Origin: Rosenbergiella gaditana
GTDB taxonomy: Bacteria > Pseudomonadota > Gammaproteobacteria > Enterobacterales > Enterobacteriaceae
Length of the DNA stretch: 64,000 nt
Direction of reading: 5' to 3'
Assembly (NCBI RefSeq): GCF_018494065.1
Contig: NZ_JABBFR010000013.1
Span: forward strand, 34,503 to 98,502
Positions 45,456-53,908 of this stretch are shown here, one piece after another. Positions within the stretch are counted from its first letter, which is position 1. Each line of letters starts with the position of its first letter. The position numbers were made by a program, and so were the translations under genes. The notes below the pieces were generated by a model. The model was not told the DNA's origin and did no database searches. It saw only the letters and a list, made by a program, of their open reading frames with translations.

Positions 45456-46622
45456 TTATCCCTGGATGATCGATGTATTAGCAATTTCCTTAAGTGTTTC
45501 TGGAATTTTGGCAGAGAGGTGGGTATCGCTGATTTTTGGTAGTTCAGAGACATATAAATCATAGGGCATCCAAAAAGTATAGCCATCCCAACGATTCACC
45601 TGGAATACAGACTCCTGGATATCCTTAGGAATGTTATCCCACTCCTTACTACCAGGGGAGTATGGCCCTTGATAACCTGGATTTGAATTATTCCATGGGT
45701 TATGTAATCGAACCAACCGAATACCATTCCATTCCTGAGCATCGATAACGGCAAATGCATGCCCTTTCGTAATATACTTATTTTTACTACCTGTTCCCTG
45801 ATAGGTTGCATGCTGCTCATGCTGAAAAATGTTTATAAATTTACTCTTCCAAACATCATCTTTATTCGCATCAGAAATGGATGTATTGGCTGTGGACTCG
45901 ATACCAAAGTAACCCTCTTTTCCTCCACCCAGTTTTCCATAACCACCTGATATTTTAGATATCGCTTTTTCGATAATAAGATACCAAAATTCATTGCTAT
46001 TCAGCATGGAAGAAAACCCTACTGTTGGGAATAAATCATCTATAAGAACATAACCAATTCGATTGCCATCGATAATACGTACAGAATAGACACCGTATGG
46101 ATTGAATACGCAAGGGTAGATTGAAGAAAAAAGAAGGTTGTGCCCTTGCGGGTGAACAGAAATGACACCAATTGAAGACACGAATCCACAATTACCAAGG
46201 CCACGCTGGCACATATCCTTGAATGATATTCCATTAATGAATACTTCTGGAGAAGCACAAATATCATGGATTCTCTTGTGGGATACCTTACTCCCGCCCT
46301 TCCACTGGGATGGTGGAAAGGTTTCGTCTTCAAAGTATAAATTAACATAATGAAGATTTTTAATTAATTCAGGAATGGGATCATTTTCATACAGTATGGC
46401 ATTTCCCAACTTGAATGACTTATATTTATCGAGAATATCTGACATTTCATAGGAAAACATTGACGAATCTGGGGGTGTTAAACTTAGCGCCTCCTGAATA
46501 ATTTCATCCGCATAAGCTTCTCTTCCGGAACCATGAGCTGTTCTGTCGGGAGATTTTGGCCAGCTTAAAACATCAGAAAAATTAATTTCTTTATCGATTT
46601 TTTCAAAATATGGAGTTGACAT
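45456..46622 (-). CDS. Calpain-family (C2) cysteine protease
   Basis: 388 residues, no signal peptide or membrane segment. The calpain core is clear: RGLGNCGFVSSIG holds the nucleophile (Cys145), NEFWYLIIEKAISKISGGYG matches the EFW-x-x-LxEKAYAKxxGSY block, and KGHAFAVIDA (His288) with RLHNPWN (Asn308) completes the Cys-His-Asn triad with near-normal spacing. No EF-hand or C2-like calcium domain follows, and the N-terminal about 130 residues match nothing I know. Calpains are rare in Enterobacterales. Lying between a chitinase and a regulator in a likely lytic-export island, it may be a secreted virulence or anti-insect protease; this is inferred. The ATG at 46622 has an AAAGG ribosome site. 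Confidence 0.8.
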   Translation of the reverse strand: MSTPYFEKIDKEINFSDVLSWPKSPDRTAHGSGREAYADEIIQEALSLTPPDSSMFSYEMSDILDKYKSFKLGNAILYENDPIPELIKNLHYVNLYFEDETFPPSQWKGGSKVSHKRIHDICASPEVFINGISFKDMCQRGLGNCGFVSSIGVISVHPQGHNLLFSSIYPCVFNPYGVYSVRIIDGNRIGYVLIDDLFPTVGFSSMLNSNEFWYLIIEKAISKISGGYGKLGGGKEGYFGIESTANTSISDANKDDVWKSKFINIFQHEQHATYQGTGSKNKYITKGHAFAVIDAQEWNGIRLVRLHNPWNNSNPGYQGPYSPGSKEWDNIPKDIQESVFQVNRWDGYTFWMPYDLYVSELPKISDTHLSAKIPETLKEIANTSIIQG

Positions 46623-46914
46623 AATATTACCTTTTTATCCTACGATATTATTGTGATTACTTTTTTTATTCACAGTGGTTATCCGCCTCATCTTTCGATG
46701 AATACGGCGTTAAGATTTACCTGAGATAATTTATCCCCTTGGGTAAATAAATAAGTGAAATTAATTTTTATGAATTTAAATTTATTTTTTCTTTTATACA
46801 TGTGAGGCATCACATTGATCTATTTTAACTATTGGCTTGACAATTATTTAAATTTTATAAGTTTTTTATTAATTGATTTACGTCAATATTTTCAAATGCT
46901 TTGTACGTAGTGTG

Positions 46915-47256
46915 CTATCTGATATAGTAGAACTTCCACCGATAAAATCTTTCTGTTCTTTTTATAATGACCATTTTTCTTTTTGGCTTTAAAAAAGGCC
47001 CCTCATATTTAGATATTTTTATCGTCAATGGAATATGACTTCCTTTCAGCTTGGACCTAAGCCTGTAAGCCAGTTGAGAAACCGTATTTATAGAGACAAT
47101 GCATTTTTTATCTCCCCAGATATAATCAACCATTGCATCATAGTTTCTACCCGATTTAGTTGTATTTAACAAAAATGAAAGCATTCTATTCTCATTTCTA
47201 GTGAGCTCGGTTTTTTTTCTATTATAAGTAAAACAGCCTTTTCCTACTATTAACAT
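46915..47256 (-). CDS. Winged-helix (OmpR/CadC-type) DNA-binding protein
   Basis: 113 residues from the ATG at 47256, with GAGG ahead of it; a TTG two codons upstream is also possible. The sequence resembles a Trans_reg_C domain: RKKTELTRNENRMLSFLLNT (wing and helix 1), VDYIWGDKKCIVSINTVSQL and AYRLRSKLKG (recognition helix region). There is no receiver domain or membrane segment, so it is a stand-alone regulator, as often found with secreted-protease and chitinase islands. It probably controls the surrounding chitinase/calpain genes, by position only. The 46623-46914 gap before the calpain gene has nothing else. Confidence 0.7.
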   Translation of the reverse strand: MLIVGKGCFTYNRKKTELTRNENRMLSFLLNTTKSGRNYDAMVDYIWGDKKCIVSINTVSQLAYRLRSKLKGSHIPLTIKISKYEGPFLKPKRKMVIIKRTERFYRWKFYYIR

Positions 47257-47262
47257 TAACAA

Positions 47263-47884
47263 ACCTCAAATATCTCTGTTAATTATCCAATCAAATCAAT
47301 AATAGTGAAATAATACTGACCTGCAAGATATATTCTTAACCCAATAATAATTACTTGATCTATTCATTAATTTTAAAAACTATATGAAAAAACTCTGTTA
47401 TAATAGGTTAATTTTGGGGGAATTAAAGTCAGTAAGTCATTTTAATTGAAAAAATAAATTAATGATTTATTTACCCTGATAATATATATACTGCAGCCAA
47501 TTCCCACGTATTTATCAAGCCACCTTGAATGTTAAACTTATTCTCTACTGGACAGTAATATTCTTACTAAGATAAAGATGTGACGCTTTTTATCTACTAA
47601 CATTTAATTTTTTTGTTGTTATATTTTTTAACTCTTTTATTTTTAGCGTGTAATTTCATTATTAATTGAAGTGATTTTGTTTTTTGTGTTTATTACTCAC
47701 TTACTTAACATCACTTAAGTTTATTTATTTTTTATTTTTACCGTGTTTTTTTTGTTATAAGAAGTTATGCGATTTTATTTCAAAAGCTAGATAATATCTG
47801 ATTTGTCATTATGCGGTTGAATGATGAATAAATTAAACGACTTCTAAAGTTAAGTCATATTCTAAAACTACAGAGATAAAATAT
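47263..47884. other. AT-rich regulatory gap between regulator and large chitinase
   Basis: 622 bp, very AT-rich with long T-runs, no coding frame I can support. It should contain the divergent promoters of the winged-helix gene and the chitinase at 47885. No operator could be identified. Confidence 0.5.
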
Positions 47885-49981
47885 ATGTCTAAATTGATTA
47901 AAATTGATAGCGCTACAGAAAACAGCTATCAAATCAATGGATTTAATCCTGCAAAAGAAACTAAAAATAATAGCTACACTTCTGCTAGGGTGAATAAGCC
48001 TGTATATAATCAGTATCAGGCGAGTAATAAGCCTAAAGTATTTGGCTATTATACCGATTGGTCACAATATGATGCGCGACTGGATAATCCAAATGCTGGT
48101 AACGCAGATCGCGGACGTGGGTATGATTTGGGAAATGTTTCACCAACTGCTTATGACAAGATCATTATTGGTTTTTTAGGCATTGTGGGTGATGCTGCCA
48201 CGCAAAATGCAGAACCTAAAAATAAACATAACGGTCAAACCATTCAGAAAGCAGCAGCACTTACTAAAACTGGCATTGATGCGCCTTCTTTCCTCGATAC
48301 TTGGGGTGATTTCCAGTCGTACCGTAACTGTGGGTTTACCACAAGTGGTTGGGATGTCGATCCTGCGACCGTGACTCAGGAAAACACTAAAGGTGTTCTT
48401 GGTGGTCTGCGTGAGCTGCAGAAAAAAGCGAAAGCACTTAATCATGAACTTGTTCTGTCAATGAGCATTGGCGGATGGACAATGAGTAATCGTTTCCATC
48501 AAGTCGCGGCTTCTGAAGCATCTCGTCAGCGTTTCGCTGAAGGCGTTTGCACCTTATTCCAAAAATTCCCAATGTTCAGTGAAGTAGATATTGACTGGGA
48601 ATATCCAGCAGCCAATGGCAACGACAATCCCAATAGTCCTGAAGATGGACAAAATTATGCACTGCTGATCGCTGAGCTAAAAAAACAGTTAACTGCCATC
48701 AAGCGTGAGGATGTCAAAATTTCCATCGCTTCTTCAGCGGTTATTAAAACGCTGTCAGGTTCGAATATTAAGGGACTCATGGATGCTGGTCTGCATGGCA
48801 TTAATGTGATGACCTATGATTTCTTTGGTATTCCATGGGCTGAAGAATTAGCTCACCATACCAATCTACATGCCCTGGCTAAAGGTGGTTGGGGAGTGGA
48901 CACCATTGTTGATTATCTGGTGTCAGAAGGCTTCCCATCGGATCGTATCAACATTGGTTATGCAGGTTACTCTCGTAATGCGCCATCCGCAAAAATCGAC
49001 AGTTTTTCTCCATTAAAAGGTTCATATACTTGCGAGAAGAAGACCGATGATAAAGGGAATATTGTCGGTGTTGCTACCGGTACTTTTGAAAGCGGGTGTA
49101 GTGAATGGTATGACCTTATCTATAACTACCTGGATCTGGAATCTCAGAAAGGCCGCAATGGCTTTAACGTTTATACCGATGAAGTTGCAGATGCTGATTA
49201 TCTTTACAATCCTGAGACACAATTTTTCATGTCACTAGATACGCCGCGTACGGTGAGAGAGAAAGGACGTTATGCGGTTGAGAAGAATCTTGGTGCACTG
49301 TTTACCTGGACCGTTGATCAGGATAATGGCGTGCTGGTCAATGCTGCTCGCGAAGGCCTGGGATATAACCTGGTTCAGAAAACTATCGATATGTCGCCAT
49401 TTTACTTCAAGGGGATTAACGTTGATAAGAGCCAGGATCAGGATCAGGATCAGGATCAGGATCAGGATCAGGATCAGGATGATGATAATAACCAACCTCC
49501 TGTTGCTGTTATTGAAATGGGCGTTATTTCAGGGAGTCATATTCAGTTATCGGGAGCTAATTCCCGTGATGAAGACCACGATGAATTATCTTATTCATGG
49601 GCTATTCCTGCAGAATTTAAGGCCACTGCGACAGACCTTGAAATTATCGAATTAACCGTGCCAGCTGTGTCTGAAAAAATGACGCACCAGATTACCCTGA
49701 CGGTTATGGATACAAAAGGGGCACAATCGACAGTGAAAGCCTTCAGTCTCGATGTTTATCCAGATTTAGCACCAACGCCTAATCCAGGCCCAACACCGGA
49801 CCCAATTCCTACCCCTGATCCTGAGATTCCAGAATGGGATGCCAATATCGCATACACAACGGATTCAGGAAAAGTGGCTTGGAAGGGCCATATCTATCAA
49901 TGTAAATGGTGGACTCAAGGCGACAAGCCAGACCTTAATTGTGGTGCTTACGATGTGTGGCAATTGATTAAGTCTTCATAG
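47885..49981 (+). CDS. Modular GH18 chitinase with PKD and CBM5/12 chitin-binding domain
   Basis: 698 residues without signal peptide. Residues about 50-500 form a GH18 domain: KVFGYYTDWSQYDARLD, then LSMSIGGWTMSNRFHQ and FSEVDIDWEYP. The catalytic acid Glu239 and Asp235/Asp237 are present, but the first aspartate of the DxxDxDxE motif is Ser232. Then come an (Gln-Asp)8 linker, a PKD-like module (about 537-633) starting QPPVAVIEMGVISGSHIQ, a Pro/Thr linker and a C-terminal CBM5/12 (WDANIAYTTDSGKVAWKG then WWTQGDKPDL). The modular plan resembles Tc-toxin-associated chitinases of insect pathogens. Probably first gene of the unit that includes the holin. Confidence 0.92.
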   Translation: MSKLIKIDSATENSYQINGFNPAKETKNNSYTSARVNKPVYNQYQASNKPKVFGYYTDWSQYDARLDNPNAGNADRGRGYDLGNVSPTAYDKIIIGFLGIVGDAATQNAEPKNKHNGQTIQKAAALTKTGIDAPSFLDTWGDFQSYRNCGFTTSGWDVDPATVTQENTKGVLGGLRELQKKAKALNHELVLSMSIGGWTMSNRFHQVAASEASRQRFAEGVCTLFQKFPMFSEVDIDWEYPAANGNDNPNSPEDGQNYALLIAELKKQLTAIKREDVKISIASSAVIKTLSGSNIKGLMDAGLHGINVMTYDFFGIPWAEELAHHTNLHALAKGGWGVDTIVDYLVSEGFPSDRINIGYAGYSRNAPSAKIDSFSPLKGSYTCEKKTDDKGNIVGVATGTFESGCSEWYDLIYNYLDLESQKGRNGFNVYTDEVADADYLYNPETQFFMSLDTPRTVREKGRYAVEKNLGALFTWTVDQDNGVLVNAAREGLGYNLVQKTIDMSPFYFKGINVDKSQDQDQDQDQDQDQDQDDDNNQPPVAVIEMGVISGSHIQLSGANSRDEDHDELSYSWAIPAEFKATATDLEIIELTVPAVSEKMTHQITLTVMDTKGAQSTVKAFSLDVYPDLAPTPNPGPTPDPIPTPDPEIPEWDANIAYTTDSGKVAWKGHIYQCKWWTQGDKPDLNCGAYDVWQLIKSS
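49433..49480 (+). repeat. Hexanucleotide tandem repeat (CAGGAT)8 inside the chitinase gene
   Basis: Eight perfect copies of CAGGAT encode (Gln-Asp)8 in the linker between the catalytic and PKD domains. Gain or loss of units keeps the reading frame, so the linker length is probably variable between strains. Confidence 0.95.
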
Positions 49982-50099
49982 TAGTGACATAGCGTAGAAA
50001 TAAGGCAGGATGATTTTAAAATAATCATCCTCCTTGTCACCAGTGATGCAGAGGAAATAAATTGGCTATCCCTAATACTTTTTAGGGAGGAGGGAATCA

Positions 50100-50423
50100 A
50101 TGTGTACTGAGCATTTCTCAACCATATTATGGTTACTCGACTGTTGGTGGCGTGGTGAGCAATTATCAGGAGCAATCATCATGTCAATACTGATGGCCGG
50201 ATTGCGAATCGCTTATTTCAATGGTAACTGGAAGAAAATTATATTAGAAGCAACATTATGTGGCCTGTTAACGATGACAATATCATCGACATTAGATCAT
50301 TTTGAGTTTCAACGCTCTCTTTCAATTACCGTAGGTGGTGTCGTGGGCCTGATTGGTGTTGGTTGTATCCGTTCTATCGTAATGAAGTTAATTAAAATGA
50401 AATTTAACATTAGTGATAAATAA
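50100..50423 (+). CDS. Lambda-type phage holin
   Basis: 107 residues. ILWLLDCWWRGEQLSGAIIM, then AGLRIAYFNGNWKKIILEAT and FQRSLSITVGGVVGLIGVGC follow the small holins of lambdoid phages and of chitinase-export loci such as ChiW, with two to three membrane segments and a basic C-terminus. Start at 50100 with an excellent GGGAGGAGGG site. It should form large holes in the inner membrane. With the hydrolase at 50492 it makes a two-gene lysis/export module behind the chitinase. Confidence 0.88.
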   Translation: MCTEHFSTILWLLDCWWRGEQLSGAIIMSILMAGLRIAYFNGNWKKIILEATLCGLLTMTISSTLDHFEFQRSLSITVGGVVGLIGVGCIRSIVMKLIKMKFNISDK

Positions 50424-50491
50424 TTAAAAATACTGTCGATAGGCATTTATTTCATATACAGACCATTAATAAATATAGAGGAGTAAATAAC

Positions 50492-50902
50492 ATGAGTTAT
50501 CTCTCAAGGGGTATCCGTAATCATAATCCAGGGAATATTCGATGGGGCGACAACTGGCATGGTCTTGTTCCTGTAGCTGAGCGTACTGATACGTCATTTT
50601 GTCAGTTTGTTTGTGCTGCTTATGGTATTAGAGCAATTATTATTATTTTGAATAAATATCAGAGTAAACATGGGCTGAAAACTATTTACGAGATTATTAA
50701 CCGATGGGCACCAGCCATTGAGAATGATGTGGATAAATATGCTGATTATGTCGCTAAAAGACTTGGGATTGCTGTCGATAGCGAAATAGAATTAAGCCAT
50801 AAGTCGATAATGGTCGAAATAATTAAAGCAATCATTTTCTTTGAAAACGGTTGTCAGCCATATAACGACGAGGTTTATAAAGAGTCATTCGAACTGGCTT
50901 AA
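50492..50902 (+). CDS. Small phage-type peptidoglycan hydrolase (RGIRNxNPGNI family)
   Basis: 136 residues, no signal peptide. The N-terminal RGIRNHNPGNIRWGDNWHGL and the following FCQFVCAAYGIRAIIIILNK are typical of a family of phage-derived proteins annotated as virion proteins or transglycosylase-like, found in lysis cassettes. Precise bond specificity is not known to me. It follows the holin by 68 bp with a GAGGAG site. By analogy with ChiX of Serratia it probably opens the wall so that leaderless chitinases and the calpain-like protein can leave. No spanin gene follows. Confidence 0.75.
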   Translation: MSYLSRGIRNHNPGNIRWGDNWHGLVPVAERTDTSFCQFVCAAYGIRAIIIILNKYQSKHGLKTIYEIINRWAPAIENDVDKYADYVAKRLGIAVDSEIELSHKSIMVEIIKAIIFFENGCQPYNDEVYKESFELA

Positions 50903-50932
50903 TTATAAATGATATTTTATATATATTTATTA

Positions 50933-51315
50933 AGGACTGTTCTGGTGATCAAACTTATATTCCGACTTACCCTGCGGGCTGCGCAGGGCTTCATTTATCC
51001 CATTTTTGCCCTGATGGGCGTTCCGCTGCACAGTCCGGATTACAGCAGCGTCAGTAAGCGGGCAAAATAGGTCAGTGTCAGTTTCAAAACGCCCACCCGG
51101 GGTGAAAACGAGTGGAACGTAAAACAATATGGCAAAGAACGGCGTCGTCTCTGGAGGAACGTGATTACGATGGTCAGGTTGCGGAGGCTTTGGCCACATG
51201 CTGCGTGCGCTGAACAAAATGACGAAGGTAGATATGCCTGAAGGCGTGTGTATTGCCTGAAAAAGCCATCGGGTACGGGAATGTTTAATTCAAATCTTAT
51301 TTATTCAACAGAGCC
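50933..51315 (+). mobile_element. IS903-group (IS5 family) transposase remnant
   Basis: Plus-strand fragments read IKLIFRLTLRAAQGFIYPIF, then MGVPLHSPDYSSVSKRAK with a stop, then VSVSFKTPTRG, NVKQYGKERRRLWRN. These are pieces of the IS903-type transposase with a deletion and stops. The right inverted repeat remains at 51296-51315 (CTTATTTATTCAACAGAGCC, compare the IS903 end CTGATTTATTCAACAAAGCC). The left end and most of the gene are gone. It closes the accessory region, 30 bp after the hydrolase gene, and may have removed a spanin gene. Confidence 0.75.
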
Positions 51316-51325
51316 TTTTAGAGAC

Positions 51326-51362
51326 TAAAAAGCCCCTACATTGTTAAACAATATAGGGGCTT
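51326..51362 (-). terminator. Rho-independent terminator of ilvC
   Basis: A 14-bp stem (AAGCCCCTACATTG at 51330-51343 with CAATATAGGGGCTT at 51349-51362, one mismatch) is followed on the minus strand by TTTTAG. It lies 28 bp after the ilvC stop. Confidence 0.85.
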
Positions 51363-51389
51363 AAAAAGGACGTCCGATGCTACTGGATA

Positions 51390-52868
51390 TTAGCCTGCTA
51401 CGGCAATGCTCTTCATATCCGTCATGTAACCACGTAGTTTACGGCCTACTTCTTCGATTGGGTGATGGCGAACCGCTTCGTTCACTTCACGTAACTGTGC
51501 ATTATCGACGTTATTATCCGTCGTGGCAGGCTTACCTAAATCACCAGGCTTCAAGTTAGCCATAAAGTCTTTTAATAATGGTACTGCAGCGAAGCTAAAC
51601 AGGTAGTTGCCGTACTCTGCCGTATCAGAAATAACGACGTTCATTTCATATAGACGCTTACGTGCGATGGTGTTAGCAATTAAGGGTAATTCATGAAGAG
51701 ATTCGTAGTACGCTGACTCTTCGATGATCCCCGCATCAACCATAGTTTCGAAGGCTAACTCAACACCCGCTTTCACCATAGCGACCATCACCACACCTTG
51801 ATCGTAGTACTCTTGCTCAGCAATTTTACCATCATACTGGGCCGCGTTCTCAAAAGCGGTTTTACCCGTCTCTTCACGCCAAGTCAGTAGATCTTTATCA
51901 TCGTTAGCCCAATCGGCCATCATACCGGATGAAAACTCACCAGAGATGATATCGTCCATATGTTTTTGGAATAGCGGTGCCATTAACGTCTTCAGCTGTT
52001 CTGAAAGCGCATAAGCACGTAATTTCGCTGGGTTAGATAAACGATCCATCATCAGGGTGATGCCACCAAACTTTAGAGATTCGGTGATAGTTTCCCAACC
52101 AAACTGGATTAATTTTTCTGCGTAAGCCGCATCAGTGCCTTCGGCGACCAATTTATCGAAGCATAGGATGGAACCCGCTTGCAGCATGCCACAAAGGATA
52201 GTTTGCTCGCCCATCAAATCAGATTTAACTTCCGCAACGAAAGAAGACTCTAAAACACCCGCACGGTGGGCGCCTGTGGCTGCTGCCCAGGCTTTAGCAA
52301 TGGCTAATCCTTCTTTTTGCGGGTCATTTTCTGGGTGGACGGCTAACAGCGTCGGCACACCAAAACCGCGCTTATATTCTTCGCGAACTTCTGTACCTGG
52401 GCATTTTGGCGCAACCATTACCACAGTAATATCTTTACGAATGGTTTCTCCGACTTCAACAATGTTGAAACCGTGAGAATACCCTAATGCTGCACCTTCT
52501 TTCATCAGTGGTTGAACCGCTTGAACCACTGCAGAGTGTTGCTTGTCTGGAGTCAGGTTAATCACTAAATCCGCTTCAGGCACTAACTCTTCATAAGTAC
52601 CGACTGTAAATCCATTATCTGACGCTTTACGCCATGATGCGCGTTTCTCATCGATTGCTTCTTGACGCAGTGCGTAGGCAACATTTAATCCGGAGTCGCG
52701 CATATTCAATCCTTGGTTTAACCCTTGCGCACCGCAACCCACGATAACCACTTTCTTGCCTTTCAGATAGTTAGCTTCATCAGCAAACTCTTCACGAGAC
52801 ATAAAACGACACTTGCCTAATTGCGCCAGCTGATTACGTAAGTTCAGCGTATTAAAATAGTTAGCCAT
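51390..52868 (-). CDS. ilvC: Ketol-acid reductoisomerase (class II)
   Basis: NADPH- and Mg-dependent second enzyme of isoleucine-valine synthesis, 492 residues (E. coli 491), the long class II form with a duplicated C-terminal domain. [20 protein letters not shown] binds [25 protein letters not shown] and the [17 protein letters not shown] metal site are present. Divergent from its activator ilvY, as in E. coli, where substrate-bound IlvY induces it. Start at the ATG at 52868. Confidence 0.97.
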   Translation of the reverse strand: MANYFNTLNLRNQLAQLGKCRFMSREEFADEANYLKGKKVVIVGCGAQGLNQGLNMRDSGLNVAYALRQEAIDEKRASWRKASDNGFTVGTYEELVPEADLVINLTPDKQHSAVVQAVQPLMKEGAALGYSHGFNIVEVGETIRKDITVVMVAPKCPGTEVREEYKRGFGVPTLLAVHPENDPQKEGLAIAKAWAAATGAHRAGVLESSFVAEVKSDLMGEQTILCGMLQAGSILCFDKLVAEGTDAAYAEKLIQFGWETITESLKFGGITLMMDRLSNPAKLRAYALSEQLKTLMAPLFQKHMDDIISGEFSSGMMADWANDDKDLLTWREETGKTAFENAAQYDGKIAEQEYYDQGVVMVAMVKAGVELAFETMVDAGIIEESAYYESLHELPLIANTIARKRLYEMNVVISDTAEYGNYLFSFAAVPLLKDFMANLKPGDLGKPATTDNNVDNAQLREVNEAVRHHPIEEVGRKLRGYMTDMKSIAVAG

Positions 52869-52988
52869 GAATACTCCAGATAATGTTGTGCATATTTTGT
52901 GTAGTTATTGAAACGTCTTTCGCTTCATTATGACCCCATCATATGACAGGAAATACATTGCTTAAATTGATATATTAACAATATTACA

Positions 52989-53003
52989 TTGCAGTTAACG
53001 CAA
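52989..53003. promoter_or_regulatory. LysR-type inverted repeat between ilvC and ilvY
   Basis: TTGCAGTTAACGCAA has TTGC/GCAA arms and the T-N11-A form of LysR sites. It lies 18 bp before ilvY and is a candidate IlvY operator. Confidence 0.45.
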
Positions 53004-53020
53004 CATAAAAAGGCACGATA

Positions 53021-53908
53021 ATGATGGATTTACGTGATTTAAAATTGTTTCTCCATTTGGCTGAATCTTGCCATTTCGGGCAGACGTCTAGGGCAATGCA
53101 TGTCAGTCCATCAACGCTCTCCCGGCAGATCCAACGTTTGGAAGATGAGTTAGGTTACCCATTGTTTCTACGTAATAATCGCTCAGTATCACTCACCGAA
53201 GCGGGTGAGCAATTAAAAGTGTTTGCACAGCAAACGTTATTACAGTACCAGCAGTTGAAACACGCGATGGCGGTCGATAGCCCATCACTGAGTGGTGAGC
53301 TGAAAATTTTCTGCTCAGTGACTGCCGCCTATAGTCATTTACCGCCCATATTAGATCGTTTTAGAATCATCCATCCGCAAGTCGAAATTAAACTCTTCAC
53401 TGGCGACCCCGCTGACGCGGTTGAGATTGTCAGCTCCGGTCATGCTGATGTCTCTATTGCGGGTAAGCCTCTTTCGCTTCCTGCAGGGATCGATTTCACC
53501 CCTGTTGCAACCTTACCTCTGATAATGATCGCGCCTGCATTACCTTGTCCGGTACGCCAGCTAGCGATGAATCACGAAGCCCGTAATTGGCAAGACATTC
53601 CTTTTATCATTCCCGAGCAGGGGCCTATAAGACGCAGTATCGATCTGTGGTTTCGCCGCCAGCGTATGCCAAACCCCATTATTTACGCCACAGTTGCTGG
53701 ACATGAGGCAATCGTCTCAATGGTTGCACTAGGCTGTGGGATCGCACTGCTTCCTGCGGTAGTGATCGAAAACAGTCCTGAGATGGTCCGTAACCGGATC
53801 ATGATGCTAGAGGGGGAGGATTTAGGGGCACCATTGGAATTGGGAATTTGTGTACAAAAACAGCGGCTACGAGAGCCGCTGATTGATGCATTTTGGAATC
53901 TTCTGTAG
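53021..53908 (+). CDS. ilvY: HTH-type activator of ilvC
   Basis: LysR-family protein, 295 residues (E. coli IlvY 297). The helix-turn-helix HFGQTSRAMHVSPSTLSRQI and the sensor sequence FCSVTAAYSHLPPILDRFR match IlvY. It activates ilvC when acetohydroxy acids accumulate. Two ATGs (53021, 53024) are possible; spacing to AGG at 53011 favours the first. The stop is directly next to the ilvA stop on the other strand, with no gap. Confidence 0.94.
   Translation: MMDLRDLKLFLHLAESCHFGQTSRAMHVSPSTLSRQIQRLEDELGYPLFLRNNRSVSLTEAGEQLKVFAQQTLLQYQQLKHAMAVDSPSLSGELKIFCSVTAAYSHLPPILDRFRIIHPQVEIKLFTGDPADAVEIVSSGHADVSIAGKPLSLPAGIDFTPVATLPLIMIAPALPCPVRQLAMNHEARNWQDIPFIIPEQGPIRRSIDLWFRRQRMPNPIIYATVAGHEAIVSMVALGCGIALLPAVVIENSPEMVRNRIMMLEGEDLGAPLELGICVQKQRLREPLIDAFWNLL

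Noticed and set aside
49235..49495. Minus-strand frame rich in Ile/Leu opposite the chitinase linker
   Set aside because: It is the antisense of the CAGGAT repeat, which automatically yields an Ile/Leu-rich string.
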